Positions 44,011 through 53,249 of a DNA stretch of 64,000 bases are shown here, piece by piece. The translations under genes were made by a program, and so were the position numbers. Source of the stretch: Dictyobacter vulcani (GTDB taxonomy: Bacteria > Chloroflexota > Ktedonobacteria > Ktedonobacterales > Ktedonobacteraceae); NCBI RefSeq assembly GCF_008974265.1, contig NZ_BKZW01000002.1, forward strand, positions 1,240,001-1,304,000, written 5' to 3'. The stretch's first letter is position 1. Every line of letters starts with the position of its first letter. A model generated the notes under the pieces. It worked only from the letters and a program-made list of their open reading frames with translations. It had not been told where the DNA came from and searched no databases.

Positions 44011-44625
44011 ATGATGAACGCCAATGAGGATACTTCTGAACAACCACGGAAAAAACGTGTCTACAGGGGAACCGTTCAGGCGGAGATTGCTGCACTCACC
44101 GAGCAACGGATCATTGAGGCTGGGCTGGCACTTTTCGATGAGCGATGGGCCGACCAGATTACACTCGACCAGATTGCAGAGCGTGCTGGCGTAACCGTGC
44201 AGACCCTTTTACGCCGTTTCGGATCAAAGGAACGTCTGGCGAATGCTATCAGCCAGGAGGCCTTTCGTCGAGCCATGCAGCAACGTATCGAGCCGCCTAC
44301 GGGTGATCTCACAACAATTGTGAATGGCCTGACCGCCTACTACGAAGCGGGAGGGAAACGGATGCTACATGGGCTAGCTCAGGAGGCAAGACATCCCCAA
44401 CTGCACTCCATTATTGATGTGGCGCGTACTTCCCACCGGGAGTGGCTAGAGCGTACTTTCAGGACGCATCTAGAACGGCGTGACGCAGCAGCACGAGCAC
44501 GTTTACTCGCTCAATTGTTCACTCTTACTGGTGTCTATACCTGGTATCAACTTCGCTACGAGTCTGGCCTGAACCAGGAAGAGACCGCGCATGCACTGTA
44601 TGAAATGCTCGAAAAACTTCTCTAA
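44011..44625 (+). CDS. TetR-family regulator upstream of P450
   Basis: The 204-residue protein starts MMNANEDTSEQPRKKRVY. The HTH region is LTEQRIIEAGLALFDERWAD, ITLDQIAERAGVTVQTLLRR and FGSKERLANAI. It ends HALYEMLEKLL. It precedes the cytochrome P450 gene by 26 bases on the same strand, so both are likely one transcript and it probably controls the P450. Confidence 0.87.
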   Translation: MMNANEDTSEQPRKKRVYRGTVQAEIAALTEQRIIEAGLALFDERWADQITLDQIAERAGVTVQTLLRRFGSKERLANAISQEAFRRAMQQRIEPPTGDLTTIVNGLTAYYEAGGKRMLHGLAQEARHPQLHSIIDVARTSHREWLERTFRTHLERRDAAARARLLAQLFTLTGVYTWYQLRYESGLNQEETAHALYEMLEKLL

Positions 44626-44651
44626 GGAGTGTATTTGCAAAGGAGACAAGG

Positions 44652-45998
44652 ATGGTTGCTTCATCTCTACCGCAAGCTCAAGCGGTTCCCTTTACACGTG
44701 GGCATTTCTTGCTCGGGAACTATCAGGAGTTTTTGCAGGATCGTCTCGGTTTTCTCAATCATCTGGCACAAGAGGGAGATGTCAGAGGTTTTCGTATCGG
44801 TCCCGTTCCTCTGCTCTTTTTCAATAAGGCTGAGCATGCGCAGCACGTCCTGGTTGAGTATGCCAACGATTTCTCCAAAGGGAAGCTCATGCATAAAGCG
44901 GTAGGCAATAACGGACTCTTCGTCAGCGAAGGAGAATTCCATAGGCACCAGCGCAAGCTGATGGCTCCCTGCTTTCAGCCACGTCACATTGCCAGCTACG
45001 CTGATACCATTGTTCACTACGCCAAGCGTCTCATGCAAGAGTGGGAGGATGGCGCGATCATCGACATCAATCACTCTATGATACGCTTCACGATGAGCAT
45101 CGTCGGCAAGGTACTCTTTGATACCGACTTCCTCAGCGAAACAGATGAACTGGGAGTTGCGATCAATACAGGCTTAGCCCATGCCGTTCGCACGCTCACC
45201 TCGCCTTTCATGCTACCACTCAGCATCCCCACGCTATACAATCAGCGCGTGCGCCAGGCGACACACCTGCTCGAAACGCGTCTCTCCCAGATGATTGAAG
45301 AACGTCGCCAACACCCAGATGATCGGAACGACCTGCTCTCCCATCTCTTACGAGCTAGGGACGATGAAGGGCAGCCAATGAGCGACCAGCAATTGATTGA
45401 TGAATGCGTAACCCTTTTTACCGCCGGACACGAGACTACTGCCGCCGCCCTTGCCTGGACCTGGTACCTGCTCTGCGAGCATCCCCAGAGCTATCAGAAG
45501 CTCCAGCAGGAGGTCGATCAGGAACTTCAGGGACATCTCCCGACGTTTGAGGACCTGCCCCAACTCCCCTACTGCTTGCAGGTCTTCAAGGAGACGATGC
45601 GCCTTTATCCACCCGCGTCCGGTATTCTGCGCGAGTCCTTGCACGATACCGTGATCGATGACTATAGGGTGCCGAAGGGGACAACCATCCTGATCTCACC
45701 CTACACGCTCCATCGACGCGCGGATACCTTCCCTGAACCTGAAAGCTTTCAGCCGGAGCGTTTCGAGCCTTCGCGCGAGAAACTGCTGCCGCGCTCAGCT
45801 TCTATTCCTTTCGGGGCCGGACCGCGCATCTGTATCGGCAACCACTTCGCTCTCATGGAGGGCCAACTGCTGATCGCTGCCATCACCCAACACTGCACCT
45901 TTCGTCTCGTTCCTGGACAACTGATCGTACCGGATGTTGTTCATCATCTCGCGCTTCGCCCAGGTGGTGAAGTGAAGGTCAGAGTCCATGTCCGTTAA
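44652..45998 (+). CDS. Cytochrome P450
   Basis: The 448-residue protein starts MVASSLPQAQAVPFTRGHFL after AAAGGAG. It has complete P450 marks: I-helix LFTAGHETTAAALAWTWYLL, K-helix ExxR in FKETMRLYPPAS, meander PERF in ESFQPERFEP, and heme ligand Cys in IPFGAGPRICIGNHFALMEG. There is no membrane anchor. It needs ferredoxin and reductase partners that are not nearby. The sequence resembles bacterial class I and CYP102-like hydroxylases. Substrate unknown. Likely under control of the preceding TetR. Confidence 0.95.
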   Translation: MVASSLPQAQAVPFTRGHFLLGNYQEFLQDRLGFLNHLAQEGDVRGFRIGPVPLLFFNKAEHAQHVLVEYANDFSKGKLMHKAVGNNGLFVSEGEFHRHQRKLMAPCFQPRHIASYADTIVHYAKRLMQEWEDGAIIDINHSMIRFTMSIVGKVLFDTDFLSETDELGVAINTGLAHAVRTLTSPFMLPLSIPTLYNQRVRQATHLLETRLSQMIEERRQHPDDRNDLLSHLLRARDDEGQPMSDQQLIDECVTLFTAGHETTAAALAWTWYLLCEHPQSYQKLQQEVDQELQGHLPTFEDLPQLPYCLQVFKETMRLYPPASGILRESLHDTVIDDYRVPKGTTILISPYTLHRRADTFPEPESFQPERFEPSREKLLPRSASIPFGAGPRICIGNHFALMEGQLLIAAITQHCTFRLVPGQLIVPDVVHHLALRPGGEVKVRVHVR

Positions 45999-46092
45999 AA
46001 AGCGCGCTGTTCGTCCTCGTATCTCGACACAGCCGCGCGCGTGATGGGAGAGGAGGCCTGAGACGCATCTGTCACCGTGCTGTGAATCATGC

Positions 46093-47871
46093 CTAAGCCT
46101 CTTGAATGGCATCAACCTGTTCTATGGACCATAGGCGTTGCATCTCCTGGCTGGTGTTTAATAATGCTTGCAAAGTGCCCTGTGATTCTATCTGCCCGTC
46201 TTTCAGGACGATGATCCAGTTGGCGCGGCGCAAGACGGCCTGACGATGGGTGACGACCAGGTAGGTGCGCTCGCGTTGTGCGAAGAGTCGTTCCCATAGC
46301 TGGCTTTCGGTGGTGACATCCAGGGCGCTGGAAAGGTCGTCCAGGACCAGTAATTCCGCGGATCGGGCCAGCATGCGTGCTGCCGCGGTGCGCTGGGCCT
46401 GTCCACCTGAAAGCTTCATGCCGCGTGTACCGATCTCTGTCTGGATGCCCGCTGGAAAGCTGGCCACATCTTGATCCAGTACTGCTTGATACAGGGCAGC
46501 CTGGATATCTGTGGCTTCTTCAGTTTGTCCAAGTAAGATATTGGCCTGCAGCGTATCGCTGAAGAGATGCGGAACCTGCGGTGTATAAGCCGAGCGTGGC
46601 GGCACAAAGAATTCCGCTGCATCGCCGACTGCTTGACCATTCCAACATATTTCTCCCGTATCTCTGGGAAGTTGTCCCAGCAGCGTACGTACCAGTGTGG
46701 TCTTGCCTGAGCCAACGCGGCCCACGATTGCTGTCAGGCTGCCACGTTTCAGGCTCAGGTTAATGCCGTCGATGCCTTTACCACTGCTCGAATAGTGATA
46801 GCTGAGATTGGTTGCTGTGAGCAGTGCTAACGGATCACTCTGTACGCTTGCATGTATCTCGGATACATTTAATGCCTGCTGCTTGTTTGAGACTGGATGG
46901 TGCTCAACCAGCAGTTGTTCATCTTGATCCTGTGCCTGCATCAAGGCCAGCAGGCGTGTCAAGGAGACGCGGGTGCGCGCAAAGTTTCCCATACTATCTC
47001 CTAGCGCGGTCAGGGTGCCGGTAATATATTCCATGTAAAAGATGAAGAGCGTGATCTCTCCAATGCTTAGATGGGAGGCATGCGAGCGTAGCGCGGCCAT
47101 AAACAATACCAGTCCGGTACCGAGCCCGATGGTATTGCCCAGTACAGCATTGACGCTATCATTCTGGAGCCGTTCGCGTAGGAGCTGGACCAGCCGTTGC
47201 TGGCTGAGCTGACGGAAGCGTGCGACTACCGCCGCTTCGGCGCCCGCTACCTGGATCGCCTGGGTCGCCCCCAGCAACTCACCGGCCAGTCCAGTCACCT
47301 TGCCGGTTGCCTCGCGGCTCGCCTGACGATACTGCTCAATCTGCTTCATCCAGAGCCGTGCCAGCATAATGATCAGTCCTAATGAAATCAGGACCGCCAG
47401 GGTGATGATGGCGTCGATGCGCAGCAGGATGAACAGAGCGACCAGCGTAAAAATGATGTCACCCAGTTGACCAAAGCCGGGCGCATACGCCACTGTCTCG
47501 GTATCATCGCGCAGCGTGTTGAGGGCCTCGCCCTGCGAGACATTTAGCGCACGTGCGCCTGGTTGCCTGAAAAGCCGGGCCAGCACATTCCGACTGAGCA
47601 GGCCGCGCACCGGATAATGATACTTGAGAGTATTATCAAAGCCGATAAACTGCATCCCCATCTGAATCATGGTCAGCGCAAAGAGTCCGGTGAGCAGCCA
47701 TGCCAGCTGACCGGTAAATTGTGGTCGCTGCATGAGCAAGTCAAAAAGCTGCTGGAGCAACAGGCCAAACGTTAGTGTGGCAGCATGGGAGACAAAGCCA
47801 AGCAGTACTCCCCGTACCTGATAAAAGAGGCGATAGCGATTCAAGCTCACAAGCATACTGTACATCTTCAT
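46093..47871 (-). CDS. ABC exporter subunit 2 (TMD-NBD fusion)
   Basis: The 592-residue protein has six membrane helices in the first 310 residues, then an NBD with Walker [19 protein letters not shown]-loop TPQVPHLF, signature [16 protein letters not shown] and Walker [14 protein letters not shown], with Asp where the catalytic Glu is expected. It starts on ATGA overlapping the stop of the partner gene (47868-47871), so the two are coupled. With the partner's altered signature the dimer would have one canonical and one degenerate ATP site. Confidence 0.9.
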   Translation of the reverse strand: MKMYSMLVSLNRYRLFYQVRGVLLGFVSHAATLTFGLLLQQLFDLLMQRPQFTGQLAWLLTGLFALTMIQMGMQFIGFDNTLKYHYPVRGLLSRNVLARLFRQPGARALNVSQGEALNTLRDDTETVAYAPGFGQLGDIIFTLVALFILLRIDAIITLAVLISLGLIIMLARLWMKQIEQYRQASREATGKVTGLAGELLGATQAIQVAGAEAAVVARFRQLSQQRLVQLLRERLQNDSVNAVLGNTIGLGTGLVLFMAALRSHASHLSIGEITLFIFYMEYITGTLTALGDSMGNFARTRVSLTRLLALMQAQDQDEQLLVEHHPVSNKQQALNVSEIHASVQSDPLALLTATNLSYHYSSSGKGIDGINLSLKRGSLTAIVGRVGSGKTTLVRTLLGQLPRDTGEICWNGQAVGDAAEFFVPPRSAYTPQVPHLFSDTLQANILLGQTEEATDIQAALYQAVLDQDVASFPAGIQTEIGTRGMKLSGGQAQRTAAARMLARSAELLVLDDLSSALDVTTESQLWERLFAQRERTYLVVTHRQAVLRRANWIIVLKDGQIESQGTLQALLNTSQEMQRLWSIEQVDAIQEA

Positions 47872-49619
47872 ACGAATACTCCTCCTTGCTCATGCTGTAG
47901 CAGGCGGGCGAAATGAGAGGTTGGATCAGCGGCCAGCGTGGCGCGTGGACCCGCCTCCACAATACGTCCATGCTCAATCACCAGGATCTCATCCACGCGC
48001 TGTAGCGTTGCCAGTCGATGGGCGATCACGATGCCGGTGCGCTGCTCGAAAAGCCGATCCACCGCCTTCTCAATCACCTGTTCCGTCACAGGATCCAGTC
48101 GTGATGACGCTTCATCCAGGATCACCAGATCAGGGTGCGTCAAAAAGACGCGTGCGAAGGCCAGCAACTGAGCCTCCCCGGCCGATAGACCATTCCCGGT
48201 TGGACCCAGCCGGGTCGCTAATCCCTCCGGCAGCGCCTGATACCAATCCAGCAGACCAATCTCGGCCAGCACGGTGTGAATCTGTTGATCGCTGATCGAG
48301 CGGTCAAAGAACGTCAGATTATCGCGTACCGAGGCATCAAAGAGCTGGACATCCTGTGTGATCAGGCTTAGCCGCTGGCGCAGGTCTACCAGCCGCATTT
48401 CTGTGAGCGGCACATCATTCAGGCAGATTTGGCCAGATTGAGGATCATACATACGGAAGAGCAGGCGTGAGAGTGTGGTTTTGCCACTGCCGGTGCGCCC
48501 GACAATTCCCAGCACGTGTCCGGCTGGCAGCTGAAACGAGATATCCTGTAACACAGGCTCATATTTCGTATAGCCAAAGGTAACCTGCTCAAACGTGAGC
48601 GTTAGCGCACCCGCAGCAGGCATCGCCCCCGGACCATCCTGAATCGCGGACCGGGTCTGGAGCAGGCCATCGATACGGCGGATACAGGATTCCGATTTAT
48701 TGAGGTCCTGGATCTGCCACTGAATCTGGTCGAGTGGCTGCATCAGCAGATTGCTATAGACAAAAATCAGATAGACAGTGCCGGGTGAGGCGATATGGAT
48801 GCTCCAGAGATAGGCTCCCAGGACCAGCCCCAGGACTTTACCGAGTGTGAAGAGGGCTTGCGAGATGATCCAGGGCGAGGCACCGGACCAGCCTGCATAG
48901 CAAGTTGTGTTATACCAGCGGGAGAAGCGCTGATAGAAGTTGTGCCAGACATAGTTCAGCCCACCATTGCCACGAATATCTTCGGCGGCCACCAGCGACT
49001 CACCGATAAAGCCAAAGAACTCCGCACTGGCCTGATGCGCCACCACCCAGCGATCCACCACAGGTCGGCGCATCCAGGTCAGTGCAGCCACCACCAGTAA
49101 GCAATACAATCCCATACTGGCACTCAAGATCCAATCAATTGTACCCAGCACCAGCAGCATCCCGAGTAGCAATAGGATATGGAAGACCATATGCACCACA
49201 AACTTCGAGAAAAAATTGGCCAGATCGTTGACATCGCCATCGATGCGCTCCAGTAGCTCGCCCTGGGTATGGCTCTTATGGAAACCCTGGTCCAGCGTCA
49301 ACACATGTGCCAGCAGATCGCCACGCAAAGCATTCGTCGCCGTCCAGGCCACCTTCTCGCAGAGATACGACGAGGCCACCGAGACCGCTTGATTGAGTAG
49401 CGTGATCACCAGAAAGAGCAGGGCCGCCCAGATCAGATTCTGGGAGAGACCCTGCGCCAGCGTCATATCGATAAAGTCGCGCAGGATGCGCGGATTCTCC
49501 AGTTGTAAGCCAATGCTGACCAGCAATAGTAGTGACATCAACAGTGTCGTCAGCCATTGTGGACGCAGATAGCGGGCCAATAAAACAAAGTAGCGTCGAA
49601 AGGGTCGCAAACTCACCAA
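47868..49619 (-). CDS. ABC exporter subunit 1 (TMD-NBD fusion)
   Basis: The 583-residue protein has six N-terminal helices ([45 protein letters not shown] and onward). The NBD has Walker [18 protein letters not shown], signature [17 protein letters not shown] (LSAGE, not LSGGQ), Walker [13 protein letters not shown] with the catalytic Glu, and H-loop [13 protein letters not shown]. First gene of the pair, it forms a heterodimer with the following subunit. It may export lipids or drugs. Confidence 0.9.
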   Translation of the reverse strand: MVSLRPFRRYFVLLARYLRPQWLTTLLMSLLLLVSIGLQLENPRILRDFIDMTLAQGLSQNLIWAALLFLVITLLNQAVSVASSYLCEKVAWTATNALRGDLLAHVLTLDQGFHKSHTQGELLERIDGDVNDLANFFSKFVVHMVFHILLLLGMLLVLGTIDWILSASMGLYCLLVVAALTWMRRPVVDRWVVAHQASAEFFGFIGESLVAAEDIRGNGGLNYVWHNFYQRFSRWYNTTCYAGWSGASPWIISQALFTLGKVLGLVLGAYLWSIHIASPGTVYLIFVYSNLLMQPLDQIQWQIQDLNKSESCIRRIDGLLQTRSAIQDGPGAMPAAGALTLTFEQVTFGYTKYEPVLQDISFQLPAGHVLGIVGRTGSGKTTLSRLLFRMYDPQSGQICLNDVPLTEMRLVDLRQRLSLITQDVQLFDASVRDNLTFFDRSISDQQIHTVLAEIGLLDWYQALPEGLATRLGPTGNGLSAGEAQLLAFARVFLTHPDLVILDEASSRLDPVTEQVIEKAVDRLFEQRTGIVIAHRLATLQRVDEILVIEHGRIVEAGPRATLAADPTSHFARLLQHEQGGVFV

Positions 49620-50320
49620 TACATCCTTTCACTTGTTCAGATATACACATTGAGATCAAAGGGATGTACCATGATGGCTTTCCAGGAGAGAAAGTATGCG
49701 TGTAGGCAGAGGGGGAGGGAAGCAGAAGTGGGCAAGAGCATAGAGAGACTATGTGCCGCTATACATGTGCCGGACGTATGCTGTCAATGCAGTGAGGTTG
49801 CCCACCAGGAGGAAAGAGGAGTGGTCGCTTGTTCGATGGCCTCTTTACATCAGCTCAGAGATGACCGCGCAAAGCCTGCAACATGCCTTCTGTACCTTGA
49901 TCTACACCAGACAAGCTTGATCTACACCAGACAAGCTTGATCTACACTAGACAAGCTTGTTCCCTGCACAAAAAAGCTCATGATGTATGCAAACATCATA
50001 GAGATCAAGCAGGCATAAACATCCTGGCGTACTTTCTTCCTGGAAAGGAAAACGGTACAGAATTAGCGGCAGTCGGGCATACGTGTCAACTCCTATGAAA
50101 TAATAATTCAAATGCCTCTATTAAAATAAACGAAGCCCAATGCTTTGTCAAGCTTTTTTGATGTAAAGAGCTGCAAAGTCACTGTGAGTACGCAAATGGA
50201 TCTGGATAGATATGGCACATTGCTTGCATAATTATCTTGCTTCCATTTATAATAGTGAGGCGATGAATAGGATGTATATAGAGATAGACCAGCAGAATTA
50301 TAGAATTTGAGGATATGAGC
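49620..50320. other. 700-bp intergenic region
   Basis: This holds the tandem 20-bp repeats at 49896-49955 and short weak frames (for example 49650-49940) with Cys-rich, low-quality sequence and no ribosome site. No promoter was identified with confidence. Confidence 0.4.
49896..49955 (+). repeat. Three tandem 20-bp repeats
   Basis: CTTGATCTACACCAGACAAG is repeated three times head to tail, the third with one change (ACTAG). Each unit has CTTG/CAAG inverted ends. They lie between the ABC genes and the exported protein gene and may be regulatory. Confidence 0.85.
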
Positions 50321-51595
50321 ATGAAGCTTCAAGCTTTCAAGCAGATGGATCTCAAGCAGTATCGCTATGAGCAACCCCTTAAATTATTGGCGTTGATCTA
50401 TCTTTTGCTGGTCCTGGTTGGTATCTGTTTTGATCCACAGGTGGCTCTGGCAGACTTTGGTGGCAATCGGCACTCCTTGCCTGTTACGCAGCCGCACCTG
50501 ACTGAAGTTGCTGATGACAACATTCCAGCTTTTTATCCGCTACCAGCATTGTCGGATGCGCATACACTGCTTGCGCGTGTGCCGCATGTCAACCATGCGC
50601 GTTATCTCTCGCTTCCCAATTTCCGGGAAGATATGGCCATGAGAGAAGCCTTGCTGGCTACGCCTGCGCAATGGCAACAGGCGTCTGCTAGCGGTCTATC
50701 CTGCTATCACGCTTCCAATGCGCTCCATGTCTATTATCAAGCTGGCGAGGATCCTTCTCAAGTGTGTTCAATGCCGGGACAGTCAAAAATAACAGGTGAT
50801 AGTACCCTCCTTACCGCCCGTATCCTGCTGGGTCTGTGGAACAACAGGCATACTGACCCACAGCTTTCAGCGCATGGATTGGTTGCGATCAAGGTAGAAG
50901 AGATTCTGGCTTGGAGAGGCATTCAGAAGCATCAGCGCATCGCGTATCCAGGTGCCAGCAAGCGTTTTTCGGATGGCTATCAGAGTAAGCAGAAGCAGCA
51001 AATCCACGCGGAGCTTCTCCACTTATCCCGCTATACTCTTCGTGGTCAGCAATATATCCGGCAGCAGGGTCAGGTCCATGTCAATGCACTGAATACGCCC
51101 TATATGCATGTGCAGCAAGTAGCACAGGGGCACAAAATTACTGGTTATCTGGTTGGACCAGGCAATTGGATCGCGTCCTATCAAAGTGGCAATAGCATGT
51201 TTCTATCCAGTGTAGAACGGCAAATCTTCCAACTTCATCCGCGCAACGATTATTTAGCGTTACGTCTCGCTTTTTATCTGGTTGAACATTGGCGTCAACT
51301 GGCCCGTAGTGGTGATTATCAGCATCCGTTACAGATGGCACAATTGTTGTCGGCCAGTATGATTTCCGTGGATAAAGCTAATCTGACCTCGCGCTTTGTG
51401 CCACGTATCGAGGCGGCCTTGCATAAACTCTATGCACAGAACATCCTCGGCCAACCAGCAATCTGTCTCTCTCAACTCGACACAAATAAAGCCCACTGGG
51501 GCAACGAGTGGCTGGCCTCGTATTGGCGCCTTCTGCCGCCGGACGACATTATGCATGCCTATACCAGCCGTAAAGCATTACCCGCCTATCTCTGA
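50321..51595 (+). CDS. Exported protein of unknown function
   Basis: The 424-residue protein starts MKLQAFKQMDLKQYRYEQPL with TTGAGG eight bases before. A signal peptide is visible: LKLLALIYLLLVLVGICF, then DPQVALA before ADFGG, a good signal-peptidase site. The mature part is rich in Gln, His and Tyr, with LPNFREDMAMREALLA and HGLVAIKVEEILAWRG-type helices and two or three Cys. No family recognised. Location before an extra SecY gene makes it a possible client of that translocon. Confidence 0.7.
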   Translation: MKLQAFKQMDLKQYRYEQPLKLLALIYLLLVLVGICFDPQVALADFGGNRHSLPVTQPHLTEVADDNIPAFYPLPALSDAHTLLARVPHVNHARYLSLPNFREDMAMREALLATPAQWQQASASGLSCYHASNALHVYYQAGEDPSQVCSMPGQSKITGDSTLLTARILLGLWNNRHTDPQLSAHGLVAIKVEEILAWRGIQKHQRIAYPGASKRFSDGYQSKQKQQIHAELLHLSRYTLRGQQYIRQQGQVHVNALNTPYMHVQQVAQGHKITGYLVGPGNWIASYQSGNSMFLSSVERQIFQLHPRNDYLALRLAFYLVEHWRQLARSGDYQHPLQMAQLLSASMISVDKANLTSRFVPRIEAALHKLYAQNILGQPAICLSQLDTNKAHWGNEWLASYWRLLPPDDIMHAYTSRKALPAYL

Positions 51596-51648
51596 TCGAT
51601 GATCTATCCAGTTTTAAACATGTATCATTCTGGTGAAGCTATTTGCCC

Positions 51649-51708
51649 CCACTACTGATGGTGGAGATCCCACGATTGATGGTGGAGATCCCCACTACTG
51701 ATGGTGGA
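51649..51708 (+). repeat. Three direct repeats between exported protein and SecY
   Basis: CCACTACTGATGGTGGAGAT, CCACGATTGATGGTGGAGAT and a third CCACTACTGATGGTGG follow in series. Each unit has CCAC/GTGG arms and could form a small hairpin. Possible transcript end or regulatory repeat. Confidence 0.8.
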
Positions 51709-51822
51709 ATTTTTGTGCTCAAATGATCCTCAGGTATGCCTCACGCAGGCGCTGTTTTTACCGCTTTTTCTCCTTTAAGATGTCTGCAAAACGTTCAGTT
51801 AGCGGACCTTAAGGAGAAGTCT

Positions 51823-53167
51823 ATGTGGCAGAAATTACACACTATTATGGTTGCACGCGATGTGCGCAATAAAATATTCTTTACCCTGGCTATACTATTG
51901 CTTGTGCGCGTCCTTGATATTATTACTGTTCCCTTATCGCCTGAAGGACGAGTGAATCTCCTCAAAATGTTTGATCCTGGTCGTGATCAACAAGGGATAG
52001 GACAACTATTCGGGTTGATTGATGGTTTTTCCGGTGGCTCATTGCATAGCTTTTCTATCATTGCTCTATCTGTATACCCATATATTACCGCTACAATTGT
52101 GATGCAATTGCTGCAACCGCTGATTCCAGCGCTCCAGGATCTGGCGCTTCAAGGGGAAGCAGGCCGTACACGCTTAAATGCGATTACGCGTCTGATCACT
52201 GTGCCGTTAGCTTTTTTGCAGGCGATCAGCTCATGTCTGATGTATCAACAGCAAGGTGTCCTGGCGCATTTCGACCTGTTTGATGCCAGGTATGTGCTGA
52301 ATTCTCTGGCAATCATCCTGGCATTGATTGCAGGCGTGATGATCTTACTCTGGTTAGGCGAGTTGATTAATGAAAAAGGCATCGGGAATGGCATTTCATT
52401 GATTATCTTTGGTGGCATCCTTGCTACGCTACCACAAACAGTGAAGCAAGGCTATCTGGCACTGGTGAATGGTGGAGGCAATGGAGCGCCCATTGTCAGC
52501 ATCGCTGTTTTTCTGCTGGTGTGTCTGCTGGCAATTATGGGCATGGTGTATATGTATATGGGACAGCGGCGCGTCCCGATCCATTATCCAACCCGGCGTA
52601 TTGTCAATAAAGACATGGCGGTCGGACAAGCCAGGACAAGCTATATTCCGCTGCAAATAAACAGTGCGGGCATGATTCCACTGATTTTCGCATCCTCTTT
52701 ACTGCTGGTCCCTTCTGCACTGATTCGCTATCTCAGTACCACGAATGGTCCGGTCGGGCTCAAGGAAGCCACTACCTGGATTGCCGTCTGGATCTTTAAT
52801 CCATCGGGATGGATTTACTGGGGGATCAATGCCTTGCTGGTCTTTGCCTTTACGTACTTTTATGCCTATGTGCTCTGGCAGCAGCAGAATATTGCAGAAA
52901 GTCTTCAGAAGCAAGGAGCGTTTATTGCAGGATTGCGTCCTGGTAAGCCGACCAACACGCAACTTTTACATATTCTGAATAGAATTACCTTTGGCGGCGC
53001 ATTTTTTCTTGCCCTTATCACGATCCTACCCTTCTTTACACGCATCGGTGGTACACAATTGCTAAGTAGTACCTCGCTCTTGATCGCGATTGGCGTGGTG
53101 CTAGATACTGTCAGGCAGCTCGAAGCAGAACTGGAGCTGCGCAACTATACAGGTTTTTCTGGTGTGA
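51823..53167 (+). CDS. secY: Isolated SecY-type translocon subunit
   Basis: The protein has about 448 residues with ten membrane helices, starting MWQKLHTIMVARDVRNKIFF after AAGGAG. Family marks are GGSLHSFSIIALSVYPYITA, LGELINEKGIGNGISLIIF, QINSAGMIPLIFASSLLLVP and LDTVRQLEAELELRNYTGF. Normal SecY ends here. The open frame instead runs on for 120 residues, antisense to the next gene; one extra T in GGTTTTTCTGG explains it, since GGTTTTCTGGTGTGA would stop at 53167. SecY normally sits with ribosomal protein genes, so this copy may be a second, specialised translocon. Confidence 0.82.
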
Positions 53168-53249
53168 CGTTTCAAGCAGTATCAATATCTGGAATGAACT
53201 CTATCCTCCCGGTTTCAGGGAAATCGCTACGTCGGGAGGATAGAGGATG

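Noticed and set aside
49650-49940. 96-codon frame in the gap after the ABC genes
   Set aside because: No ribosome site, Cys/Gln-rich mixed sequence, and it runs into the tandem repeat.
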